DNA of 64,000 nucleotides, taken from positions 44,597,688 to 44,661,687 of the forward strand of contig NC_091300.1 of NCBI RefSeq assembly GCF_038502225.1, in the 5' to 3' direction. Below the pieces are notes generated by a model. It was not told where the DNA came from. It did no database searches and was given only the letters and a program-made list of their open reading frames with translations. This DNA comes from Cherax quadricarinatus. Its lineage: Eukaryota; Arthropoda; Malacostraca; Decapoda; Parastacidae. Both the position numbers and the translations under genes were made by a program. Shown here piece by piece: positions 11,580-21,410 of this stretch (the stretch's first letter is position 1; each line of letters opens with the position of its first letter).

Positions 11580-14464
11580 CCATTCACTCCTATCGAACAC
11601 GCTCATGCACGCCTGCTGGAAGTCCAAGCCCCTCGCCCATAAAACCTCCCTTACCCCTTCCTTCCAACCTTTTCGAGGACGAGCCTTACCCCGCCTTCCT
11701 TCTCCTACAGATTTAAATGCTCTCTATGTCATTCTACTTTGATCCATTCTCTCTAAATGACCAAACCACCTCAACAACCCCTCTTCAGCCCCCTGACTAA
11801 TACTTTTATTAACTTCACACCTCCTCCTAATTTCTACACTCCGAATTTTCTGCATAATATTTACACCACACATTACCCTTAGACAGGACATCTCCACTGC
11901 CTCCAACCGTCTCCTCGCTGCTGCGTTTACCACCCAAGCTTCACACCCATATAAGAGTGTTGGTACTACTATACTTTCATACATTCCCTCATCAATTCTA
12001 TGATTAACCTCATCCTTCATAAATCCATCCGCCGACACGTCAACTCCCAAATATCTGAAAACATTCACTTCTTCCATACTCCTCCTCTCCAATTTGATAT
12101 CCAATTTTTCTTTATCTAAATCATTTGATACCCTTATCACCTTACTCTTTTCTATGTTCACTTTCAACTTTCTACCTTTACACACACTCCCAGACTCATC
12201 CACTAACCTTTGCAATTTTTCTTTAGAATCTCCCATAAGCACAGTATCATCAGCAAAAAGTAACTGTGTCAATTCCCATTTTGTATTTGATTCCCCATAA
12301 TTTAATCCCACCCCTCTCCCGAACACCCTAGCATTTACTTACTTTACAACCCCATCTATAAATATATTAAACAAACATGGTGACATTATACATCCCTGTC
12401 TAAGACCTACTTTTACCGGGAAGTATTCTCCCTCTCTTCTACACACCCTAACCTGAGCCTCGCTATCCTCATAAAAACTCTTTGCAGCATTTAGTAACTT
12501 GCCACCTATTCCATATACTTGCAACATCTGCCACATTGCTCCCTTATCCACTCTATCATATGCTTTTTCTAAATCCATAAATGCAATAAAAACTTCCCTA
12601 CCTTTATCTAAATACTGTTCACATATATGCTTCAATGTAAACACGATCTACACATCCCCTACCCACTCTGAAACCTCCTTGCTCATCCGCAATCCTACAT
12701 TCTGTCTTACCTCTAATTCTTTCAATTATGGCCCTACCGCACACTTTTCCTGGTATACTCAGTAAACTTATTCCTCTATAATTTTTACAATCTCTTTTGT
12801 CCCACCTCCCTTTATATGAAGGGACTATACATGCTCTCTGCCAATCGCTAGGAACCTTCCCCTCATTCATACATTTATTAAACAAAAGTACCAACCACTC
12901 CAACACTATATATCCCCCTGCTTTTAACATTTCTGTCATGATCCCATCAGTTCCAGCTGCTTTACCCCCTTTCATTCTACGTAATGCCTCACGTACCTCC
13001 CCCACACTTACATTCTGCTCTTCTTCACTCCTAAAAGATGGTATACCTCCCTGACCAGTGCATGAAATTACTGCCTCTCTTTCTTCCTTAACATTTAAAA
13101 GTTCCTCAAAATATTCTCGCCAGACAGGCGAGGCCAGACAGGAGGCCTGGTCTCAGACCGGGCCGCGGGGGCGTTGACCCCCGGAACTCTCTCCAGGTAA
13201 ACTCCAGGTCTCCAGGTAATACCTCCCTCTCCCCATCTACTAACTCCCCTACTCTGTTTTTAACTGACAAATCCATACTTTCCCTAGGCTTTTTTAACTT
13301 GTTTAACTCACTCCAAAAATTTTTCTTATTTTCATTAAAATTTCTTGACAGTGCCTCTCCCACTCTATCATCTGCTCTCCTTTTGCACTCTCTCACCACT
13401 CTCTTTACCCTTCTTTTACTCTCCATATACTCTGCTCTTCTTATAACACTTCTGCTTTGTAAAAACCTTTCATAAGCTACCCTTTTCTCTTTTATCACAC
13501 CCTTTACTTCATCATTCCACCAATCACTCCTCTTTCCTCCTGCCCCCACCCTCCTATAACCACAAACTTCTGCCTCACATTCTAATACTGCATTTTTAAA
13601 ACTATTCCAACCCTCTTCAACCCCCCCCCCCCTACTACTCATCTTTGCACTAGCCCACCTTTCTGCCAATAGTCGCTTATATCTCACCCGAACTTCCTCC
13701 TCCCTTAGTTTATACACTTTCACCTCCCTCTTACTTGTTGTTGCCACCTTCCTCTTTTCCCATCTACCTTTTACTCTAACTGTAGCTACAACTAAATAAT
13801 GATCCGATATATCAGTTGCACCTCTATAAACATGTACATCCTGGAGCCTACCCATCAACCTTTTATCCACCAATACATAATCTAATAAACTACTTTCATT
13901 ACGTGCTACATCATACCTTGTATATTTATTTATCCTCTTTTTCATAAAATATGTATTACTTATTACCAAATTTCTTTCTACACATAGCTCAATTAAAGGC
14001 TCCCCATTTACATTTACCCCTGGCACCCCAAATTTACCTACTACTCCCTCCATAACATTTTTACCCACTTTAGCATTGAAATCCCCATCCACCATTACTC
14101 TCACACTTGATTCAAAACTCCCCACGCATTCACTCAACATTTCCCAAAATCTCTCTCTCTCCTCTACACTTCTCTCTTCTCCAGGTGCATACACGCTTAT
14201 TATAACCCACTTTTCACATCCAATCTTTATTTTACTCCACATAATCCTTGAATTAATACATTTATAGTCCCTCTTTTCCTGCCATAGCTTATCCTTCAAC
14301 ATTATTGCTACTCCTTCTTTAGCTCTAACTCTATTTGAAACCCCTGACCTAATCCCAGTTATTCCTCTCCATTGAAACTCTCCTACCCCCTTCAGCTTTG
14401 CTTCACTTAAAGCCAGGACATCCAGCTTCTTCTCATTCATAACATCCACAATCATCTCTTTCTT

Positions 14465-14467
<3 letters not shown>
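11580..14467 (-). pseudogene. RTE endonuclease-reverse transcriptase, broken ORF
   Basis: The protein would nick target DNA and copy the element's RNA at the nick (target-primed reverse transcription). In order on the minus strand: endonuclease about 14467-13770, with the GDFNAKVG and SDH catalytic motifs present; a basic linker about 13770-13230; RT about 13090-12150, with KAAGTDGI, NYRGISLLS, QGGFRVGRGC, DLEKAYDRVD, LRQGC and FADD all legible; then the FRYLGVDVSADG and WFGHLERMD regions. Breaks: the N-terminal endonuclease strand is missing; an insert at 13125-13222 disrupts the linker between EN and RT; a small deletion near 12648 shifts the frame; an in-frame TAA lies at 12336-12338; and the frame closes early near 11724, with the homologous C-terminus continuing in another frame to about 11580. 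The catalytic residues are intact, so the copy is dead but fairly young. Confidence 0.87.
13125..13222 (+). mobile_element. short GC-rich insert: LINE 3'-end fragment or SINE
   Basis: A GC-rich block interrupts the RTE coding sequence. It carries GGGCCGCGGGGGCGTTGACC followed by an ending with CTCCAGGTAA, which is repeated twice more (ACTCCAGGT, CTCCAGGTAA). The same signature, more diverged, forms the 3' end of the LINE at 9001-9690, which reads it on the minus strand. The simplest reading is an extremely 5'-truncated copy of that LINE family, or a SINE sharing its 3' end. The outer limits are approximate because I could not define a clean target duplication. Confidence 0.65.

Positions 14468-14540
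<73 letters not shown>
14468..14540. repeat. (AT)n microsatellite at the 5' edge of the RTE copy
   Basis: About 36 AT repeats directly adjoin the truncated 5' end of the RTE element. Together with the tract at 11166-11224, this means the LINE lies between two (AT)n tracts. That suggests insertion into an existing (AT)n tract or joining to another element's (AT)n tail. Confidence 0.9.
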
Positions 14541-14543
<3 letters not shown>

Positions 14544-14571
14544 CCAAATAGGTAAAATTGGTGTCTAAGCA

Positions 14572-14946
14572 TGCAAAACCTCCTTTACCTCCTCCCTCCA
14601 ACCTTTCCTAGGACGACCCCTACCCTGCCTTTCCTCTATTACAGATTTATACGCTCTCCAAATCATTCTTTTTGTTCCATTCTCTCTAAACGTCCGAGCC
14701 ACCTCAACAACACCTCTTCAGTCCTCTGGATAATACTTTAGTAACCCCACACCTCGTACTCTCCAAGGTACGATTTCACTGCATAATCACGCCACATATT
14801 GCCCTCAGACACGACAGCCTCAGTGCCTCAAGCCTCCTCCTCCTTGTTACAACATTCACAACCCATTCTTCAGACCCATATAAGACCGTTGGTACCACTA
14901 CTCTCATACATTACCTTTTTCTAAATATTGTCCACCTATATGCTTT
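14572..14946 (-). mobile_element. older RTE 3' fragment with internal deletion
   Basis: This segment parallels 11646-11990 of the intact RTE copy in order and orientation but is much more diverged. Shared landmarks are the CCTCCAACCTTTC block, ATTCTCTCTAAACGTCC, CACCTCAACAACACCTCTTC and CCATATAAGA. At about 14913 it jumps to sequence equivalent to about 12600 of the better copy (TTTCTAAATATTGTCC), so several hundred bases are deleted. It is a separate, earlier insertion. Confidence 0.75.
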
Positions 14947-15519
14947 AGATTATTGACATTATTGAGGTTATTGATTCCCGAGCGAGCATTGAGGATTCTG
15001 CAAGAGTACGGCGTAGCGAGAGGACGTCGGAATTTACACTCTGAGCACTAATACCCAAACTTCATTTTTTAGGTTATTCTGGGTTACTCAGAGCTGAGAG
15101 GAAACTGCCTGCTGTCACTTCGAGCACCATCCTATCAAAAGTGACTAGCTTGCTTGTTGCCCCCTCTACCCCATCACTCCCCCTCCTCATCCTATCCCCC
15201 CACAATACCCCAACCACTACACGGACCTAACCACAAACACAACCTTTACTCTGCTGTCCTACTTTTCCTGTCTTCTTCTTTTTCGACGTCTCCTCTGGCG
15301 ATTTAAAACAAGTCAAAGTGACTATCCAGGAGCCCAGATGGCATATAAAACTCTGGTGGATCACTGCCCTGGGTCACGTCCCCCTCACATCCTCGAGGGT
15401 AGGTTGTGCTATGAGCTGACCTTCGTAAGTCAGCTGAAGTAGGAATGTATGACTCTTAGGAAAGTTCTTTTTCCCAGCATAATATCCTGGAGAATCTTAA
15501 CTGGGCAACATGTCCAATA
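14947..15519. other. unclassified spacer
   Basis: No recognisable element. There is a C-rich stretch near 15150-15220. The right part (from about 15290) may already belong to the LINE ORF1 remnant that follows, but I cannot show it. Confidence 0.4.
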
Positions 15520-16600
15520 TAAAAGTCAGACTTCGGGTCAGTGATGGCCAGAAGTCCTAAAAGGAAATTTTAGGCTGCATTTCTACTAATGCCCAGGTTG
15601 CACCGGTGGATATATTCCAGACCCACTCTGGTGCAGTATTACTGCTCGCCTCGGAAAAGGAGCTACTCCAATTATTAAAGAAAGATATTCTCGACAAACT
15701 CCTCCATGAAGGTATCACCCCCATTCCCTAAGACAACTTCCAGGCCCAGCGCTGTATGTTTGTTACACACATTAACAGCTCCATGCGTGAAAATTCTGCT
15801 AAAGAACTCGTGGAAGAGGTAAAACAGTGCAAAATCCGAGATTAACGTCCTCAAGGCGTATAAGTTTGCAAAGAACTCGAACAACCAGAAGTCTCTGAAA
15901 TTAATAATCGAGACACCAGAAGAAGCCAAACTCATCTGTGACAACGGTTTGAGATGCTGCAGTTCCAAATGCACACCCGACCAAGTATCTATGGAAAGGT
16001 TTGTGAACATCACTCAGTGTTTTATGTGTTATGATTTTAGCCATAATATAAACAAATACTGTCTCCCCTACCTCCCCTGTTAGGAAATCCACAGTCCAGA
16101 AAATTCTGGAAGACACCACCCATGCTGTCTCATGAATCCCCAGTCTACCGAGCTCTGGCAAGGCACCTACTGCCACCACCACCAACAACCATGTCTGGAC
16201 CTCCGCCCCTTCCCAACCACCCCACAACCTAACCCTGGCATGCAACATGCCCAAGGTCCATTCTCCTACCCTATCTCCGCAGGGTCCATACAAAGAGAAG
16301 TAATGAAGGGGACTCTGATGCACATGATGACCCGTGACATGGCACAGGGCGATGACCAGCTTTGTCCTACCATCATCAACAGGCTGTTATTAGCGAATGG
16401 AGCCTCAGTTATAATCGTCCCAGATAAAGTGAGCTCATTAATGAGTCCCACCTCTCAACCCAGTGTGAATGTACCCCCTCCCCCAACACCCACATCTAAC
16501 CAACCCCCCTCCCCCAGCAAGGAAGAAACGACCCCTGCATCAGCACCAATCACTGCTGCACAATCAGCGGCTGTAGAGGCTGACCCTATCGATCAATGAG
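15520..16600 (+). pseudogene. decayed LINE ORF1 (gag-like, zinc-knuckle) remnant
   Basis: Across several frames with stops, the + strand reads as a nucleic-acid-binding ORF1 of an arthropod LINE. A segment with SGAVLLLASEKELLQLL (about 15630-15680) is followed by QAQRCMFVTHINSSMRENS (about 15745-15800). Then comes a C-x2-C-x4-H-type knuckle, QCFMCYDFSHNINKYC (about 16017-16065). An open frame at 16132-16599 continues with a small helical segment and a Pro/Ser/Thr-rich tail. Such ORF1 proteins coat the LINE RNA. Stops at about 15737 and 16081 and at least two frame changes show it is dead. No ORF2 follows in this orientation. The family assignment rests on motif order only. Confidence 0.55.
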
Positions 16601-17317
16601 GTTCATTGCTGCTCTGAGTGATGCAGCCGCTGGGCATCCAGCTCACCTCACCCTCGTACCCTTCCACGAAGAGAGCCTAATGTCTCCCATCACGAGGTGG
16701 ATGGGAATGATGACCCAGCGCACTTCGGGAACGAGGAAACTGACGTCTTCATAGATTCAAACGACGAGTTTGTTTCGTCAATTACTGTATCGAACACCGG
16801 TAGTATTGATGATGACCAATAATTCTGCAGAGTGCGCACGCACATACCAGGTAGCTATAGCCTCAGACCATAACACTCTACACGTAGCTTCAATGCAGAA
16901 CACAATAAATAATGCGGAGTGATCTCCCGGAAGAGATAGAACATTGGGTAACACTTGAACCATTCCATGTCCTCCAAGGATAATAACCCCAATTTATGGA
17001 GACTTTATTGGAAACAATCTACGGCTTACAACTAACCTTGTATCATTCGCAAACATTCTGTACAGGACACCACCTCAGAAACAGCTATGTAAGCCAACCA
17101 ACAACTCAATGAACGCAGCCACACTCCATCGAGTGCCTTGCAACCACCATCTTCAGCAAGCGCCCTAGAACCTTCCTCTTGTGCGAAAAAAAGCAATTGC
17201 AAGAAGTATACCTCCTTCCAACTCACCAACATGCAGGTATACAGCTAGTATAACTGTGTGCAGTTGATGGGAAGTCAGGTATACCCCATCCTGTGAATTT
17301 TATGTATTCATGAAGAA
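16601..17317. other. unclassified region after the ORF1 remnant
   Basis: There is no gene or element I can name. It could be the decayed continuation of the same LINE, but I see no endonuclease or RT motif. Short open frames on the minus strand (16778-16963, 17032-17232) have no recognisable domain. Confidence 0.4.
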
Positions 17318-17355
17318 CATTACACACACGTACACACGCACACACACACACACGT

Positions 17356-17410
<55 letters not shown>
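17318..17410. repeat. (AC)n microsatellite
   Basis: A dinucleotide AC/CA tract of about 90 bp is interrupted by a few ACGTGC and ACGCAC variants in its left third. Confidence 0.95.
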
Positions 17411-17414
<4 letters not shown>

Positions 17415-17521
17415 CCTGCATTAAAATGCTCTTAAGTGGTTGGGCCACTTAACTTTATTTTCCCACCTCCTCTACCCCCACCCACCCTTTTCCTATATTT
17501 CCATCCTTACCCATCTTTCTT

Positions 17522-17890
17522 CCTTTTCTGTCTTACCAACACTCTGGTAATTCAAGCTTCAAAACTACATACTTCACTGTAAACACCTTGTCTACACATC
17601 CTCTTCCCTTTCTAAAGCCTCCTTGTTCTTCTGTGATCTTGCTGTCCGTCTTACCATTAATGCTTTCAAATATAATTCTAGTATACACCTGGTAAGGTGT
17701 ATGGTAAATGGGCATATTCCCTTGTAATTCTTAAACTCTCCTTATCCCCTTTGCCTTTATACAAATAAACTATGCATGCTCTTTGCCAGTACCTACATTT
17801 ATTTATTAAAATTATATCCCCTCCTGCTTATAACATCTCTGTATTGATCCCATCAATCCCAACTGATTCACCGTTTCTTTTTAACCACAG
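17522..17890 (-). mobile_element. RTE reverse-transcriptase fragment
   Basis: The minus strand carries a degraded N-terminal RT segment. It includes GIDGINTEML, CIVYLYKGKGDKE, a GKTDSKITEEQGGFRKGRGC stretch and VDKVFTVKYV. The order matches residues around 13000-12640 of the better RTE copy. It lacks the catalytic YADD/FADD box and both element ends. It abuts an RTE fragment of opposite orientation. Confidence 0.75.
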
Positions 17891-19850
17891 CGTAAATGTT
17901 TTTGCAGCTGGAAAAGAGAAGTATAGAGGAGAAAGAGAGAGATTTTTGAGATGTTAAGCAAATGTTCAGGGAGTTGTGAACCAAGTGAAAGAGTAATTGT
18001 AGTAAGGGACCTAAATGCTAAAGTGGGACAAACGTTTGTAAGGGCGTAGTAGGTAAATTTGGAGTGCCAGGGAAAATGTTAACAGGGGAAGGAGGGAGTC
18101 TTTGATTGAACTGTGTATAGAAAGATGTTTGTTAATGAGTAATACATATTTTAAGGAAAAGAGAATAAGCATAGGAGATATGATGTAGGGCGTAATCACA
18201 AAATTCGACTATGAGTTGATAGATAAAAAGTTGATGGGTAGATTTCAGGATGTGCATGTTTATAGAGGGGCAACAGATATATCAGATCATTTTATAGGTG
18301 TATCTAAAGTGAGAATAAAAGTTGGATGGGGTACAAGAAGAATGGCATCAGCGTATAAGAGAGAGGTGAAGGTTTATAAAATAAAGGGGGCGGTAGTAAG
18401 GGTAAGAATTAGGAAACTATCGGTAGAAAAAAGGCTAATGAGAGTACAAGTAATGAAGCTAAAGATGTATGGGATAGATTTAAAAATGCAGTGTTAGAGT
18501 GTGAAGCGGAAGTCTGTGGAAAATAGGAGAGTGGGTGCGGGAGGGAAGAGGAGCATAATGAGGAAAAGAGAGTAGTAAGAAAAAAAAGTTAGTGGATGAA
18601 AAGCAGAAGTGATATAAAATGGGTGGAGTATATGGAGAGTAAAAGAGAGGTTAAGAGAAGGGTAATGGAATGAAAAAAGAGAGCAAATGAGAATGTGTGA
18701 GGTGTTGTCAACAAATTTTACTGAGAATAAGAAAAAGTTATGGAGTGAGATTATTGAGAAAGCCTAAGGAACTAATGAATTTGACATTTAAAAACAGAAG
18801 AATTTGACATTTAAAAACAGAAGAACTGTTAAATGTTGATAGAGAGGTAAGATGTGATTTCATGTATTAGCCAATGAGGCATAATATCTTTAAGGAGTGA
18901 AAAAGAACCAGACGTGAGCGTAGAGGAGTTAAAGCAGCTGGGATTCATGAGGTCAAGACAGAAATGCTAAAAGCAGGTAGGGATATAGTTCTGGAGTTGT
19001 TGGTACATTTACTCAATAAAAGAATGATAAAGAAGGTACCTAGCAATTAGCAGAGTGTGTGGATGTTTCCTTTGTATAAAGGCAAAGGGGACACAAGTGA
19101 GTGTAAGAATTATAAGGAAACAAGTCTGTTGAGTATACCTGGTAAGGTGTGTGGTGCAGTAATTGAAAGAATTAAGGGCAAGATGGAGAGTAGGATCGTA
19201 GATGAACAAGGATTTAGGAAAGGTAGGGAGTGTGTAGATCAAGTGTTTTTATTGACGCGTAGAAGTGACCAGTATTTAGATAAAAGTAAGAAAGTTTTCA
19301 TTGCATTTATGTATTTGGAAAATGTATATGATAGGGTGGATAGGTTAGTAATATGACAGACTTTGCATGTTTATGGAATAAGGGGTAGGTTACCGAAATC
19401 AGTTAAAGATAGTGAGGCTCAGGATAAGGATAGTGAGGCTCAAGATAAGGATAGTGAGGCTCAGGATAAGAAAAGTCAGGCTCGGGTCAGGGTATGTAGG
19501 AGAGAGAGGGTGATTATTTTCCAGTTCCGTTTTTGCCGATGACATTGTGTTTTTGGAAGATTCTGAGAAGAGAAGTTGGAATGGTTGGTGGACGAATTTG
19601 GCAATGTAAAAGAAGGAAATTGAAAGTGAACATAGCAAAGAGCAAGGTGGTGAGGGTACCTAATAATTTAGGTAAGGAAATATTTGATATCAGATTGAAG
19701 GGAGGGAGTATGGAGGAAGTGAATGTATTCAGATATTTGAGAGTGGACATGTCGGCGGATGGCTCTATGACAGACCAGGTGAGACATACAATTAACGAGG
19801 GGGAAAAGGTCAGTGGTACATTTAAGCATCTGTGCAAACAAAAAGATTAA
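17891..19850 (+). pseudogene. RTE endonuclease-RT remnant, opposite orientation
   Basis: The + strand carries a long but heavily broken copy of the RTE polyprotein. The endonuclease part (about 17915-18330) has a degraded GDFNAKVG region (RDLNAKVGQ) and RGATDISDH. A basic linker follows. The RT part (about 18930-19560) has PLYKGKGDTSECKNY, ESRIVDEQGFRKGRE and DKSKKVFIAFMYLENVYDRV. The FADD region is reduced to an AGTTCCGTTTTTGCCGATGA remnant near 19522. The C-terminal part (about 19610-19850) has KLKVNIAKSKVVRV and VNVFRYLRVDMSADGS. Many stops and frameshifts are present. It overlaps in content with the minus-strand fragment at 17522-17890, so the two are separate insertions and not a single twin-primed inversion. 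A small local triplication (TAGTGAGGCTCAGGATAAGG) lies at 19411-19470. Confidence 0.8.
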
Positions 19851-21410
19851 TGCATAAGAATATAGAGGTCCAACGCTCGTATAAGGGTGAGAAGAAATTT
19901 TAACCTTTATAGATTAGTGAATGAATATGTGTTTAGAGACTAAAATAGCTCCCGCCAAACAATATGAATATCCTGGTTGCTGCCGCCGATTTGTAAATTA
20001 TTTCTTCACTTATGTGGATGCTGATTTTCAAGGGCAGTGTCCGTTATGTTACTTTAACAATTTTACTCTTGAACTGGCTAGAACAAACAGCGGAGGACTG
20101 ACTTCCTATGTGGCATGACTTGTAAGCTGGAGACAGACCTTGCTCAGGTCTCCTGCAAGTCACTCTGAGTGAGAAATTTGATTGACTCTCGCAGGGGTGA
20201 TGGACTGGAGTCCAGAACTAGTGAACATCAATTAAATGCAGGGAAAGCTTCCAGAAGAATTACATTAGCGATTAATGGGAAAAATTCCCCAGAGTCTCTG
20301 ACAATTAGCATTACTATGCTAAACAGTTTTGACCTGTTAGTCATATTACATTCTAACATGCCCCAGCTAAGTTCCCAGGATATGTTAAAACCTAGAAGTG
20401 TCATTCCACTTCCAGGAAAAGTCGCTAGGGCTAGTCGAGAACTCAATTGTAAAACGTGAAAATACAGAATTCTGCCGTTTAGATAAATACTGGAGGGTAG
20501 GTCTCCTGGGTGTCAGGATCAAGGGTAGATATGATGAGGTAACAAGAAAAGGACACCAAATAATATACATGTATTTTTATGAATCGTGCTGGAATTACTA
20601 ATTTAAGGAAGAGGTGCTCAGAAGAGATTCCTGACACATACTAAGTTCTTATACAAAAACACAGACAACAGGACTTAAGGATTTGTGTGGAAAGGACAAC
20701 GCTCAGATTTAATGGAACTGCGGACCAGCTTCAGTGGCGACAGAAGCAACAAGAGCAATGGGGAAAGAGCAACACTGATGAATCTTACAGAAGAGTTAAA
20801 TATGTCATAGAGTGAAGGTAGAGGGAAAGATCTGGAGGTGAGTGTGGGAGGAGGAAGTTGTGGACGGCTGGCCCTACCTGTACAGGTAACCAGTGGAATT
20901 AGGTATTGAAATTGTCTTTCCTTGTTAGCAAAGACCAAATGAGTTAAAAAAAAATAAATTTCGTAGTATATTCCACCCGCCCCAAAAAAAAGACGAAGTA
21001 TCCGCAAATTTATCATCAGAGCATCAAGGTGTTATTGCTCTGAGTGAATCTTGACTGAATCTAAACAGCTATCTGGCAACAGAAATAGTTTTTTTTTTCT
21101 GGAAATAATATAATCAATAAACCACGGTATAATAAAAAAAAAAAAGAGGAGGTGAAGTGACCCAATACGTTGACATCTTCCAAAGTATAATGAAATTCAA
21201 AATCGTGATGTAGAAGCTTTTGACTTTTATAAGTCGAAATTCAGAAGGCAATATGAATGAAGCTAATATAATGACGTCCACTATAAATCAATAATATAAT
21301 GGACGATTTTGTGGTAGGAAAGAAACTTAAAAAGAGTGACCACATCATCATTTGATTCAAAATAAACACTCTTTGAGCGCGAAAATATTACGATGTTACT
21401 AATTACAGAG
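19851..21410. other. unclassified region with no supported gene
   Basis: Nothing here can be assigned with confidence. A short + frame at 19921-20118 (65 aa) contains two CxxC-like pairs (GCCRRF and QCPLCYF), reminiscent of a treble-clef or RING-type fragment. It is too short and isolated to call. Short A-runs occur near 20945, 21090 and 21135. The region is AT-richer than the neighbouring satellites. Confidence 0.4.

Larger units (their letters stand above)
11225..14467 (-). mobile_element. RTE-type non-LTR retrotransposon, nearly complete
   Basis: One minus-strand LINE of about 3.2 kb: apurinic-type endonuclease, reverse transcriptase, a C-terminal segment and a 3' UTR ending in GGCGGCCGTCTCCC-type sequence (read on +, 11231-11244) beside (AT)n. 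The motif set (GDFNAKVG, an RGATDISDHY endonuclease end, DLEKAYDRVD, LRQGCIMSP, FADDTVLM, RWFGHLERMD) fits the RTE clade. The 5' end is cut inside the N-terminal endonuclease, where another (AT)n tract starts. I recognise the 3' UTR as a sequence that is very abundant in decapod genomes. A GC-rich insert of about 90 bp lies at 13125-13222. Confidence 0.88.

Noticed and set aside
17522..19850. Twin-priming inversion of a single RTE insertion
   Set aside because: The two inverted pieces contain overlapping parts of the RT, which twin priming would not produce.
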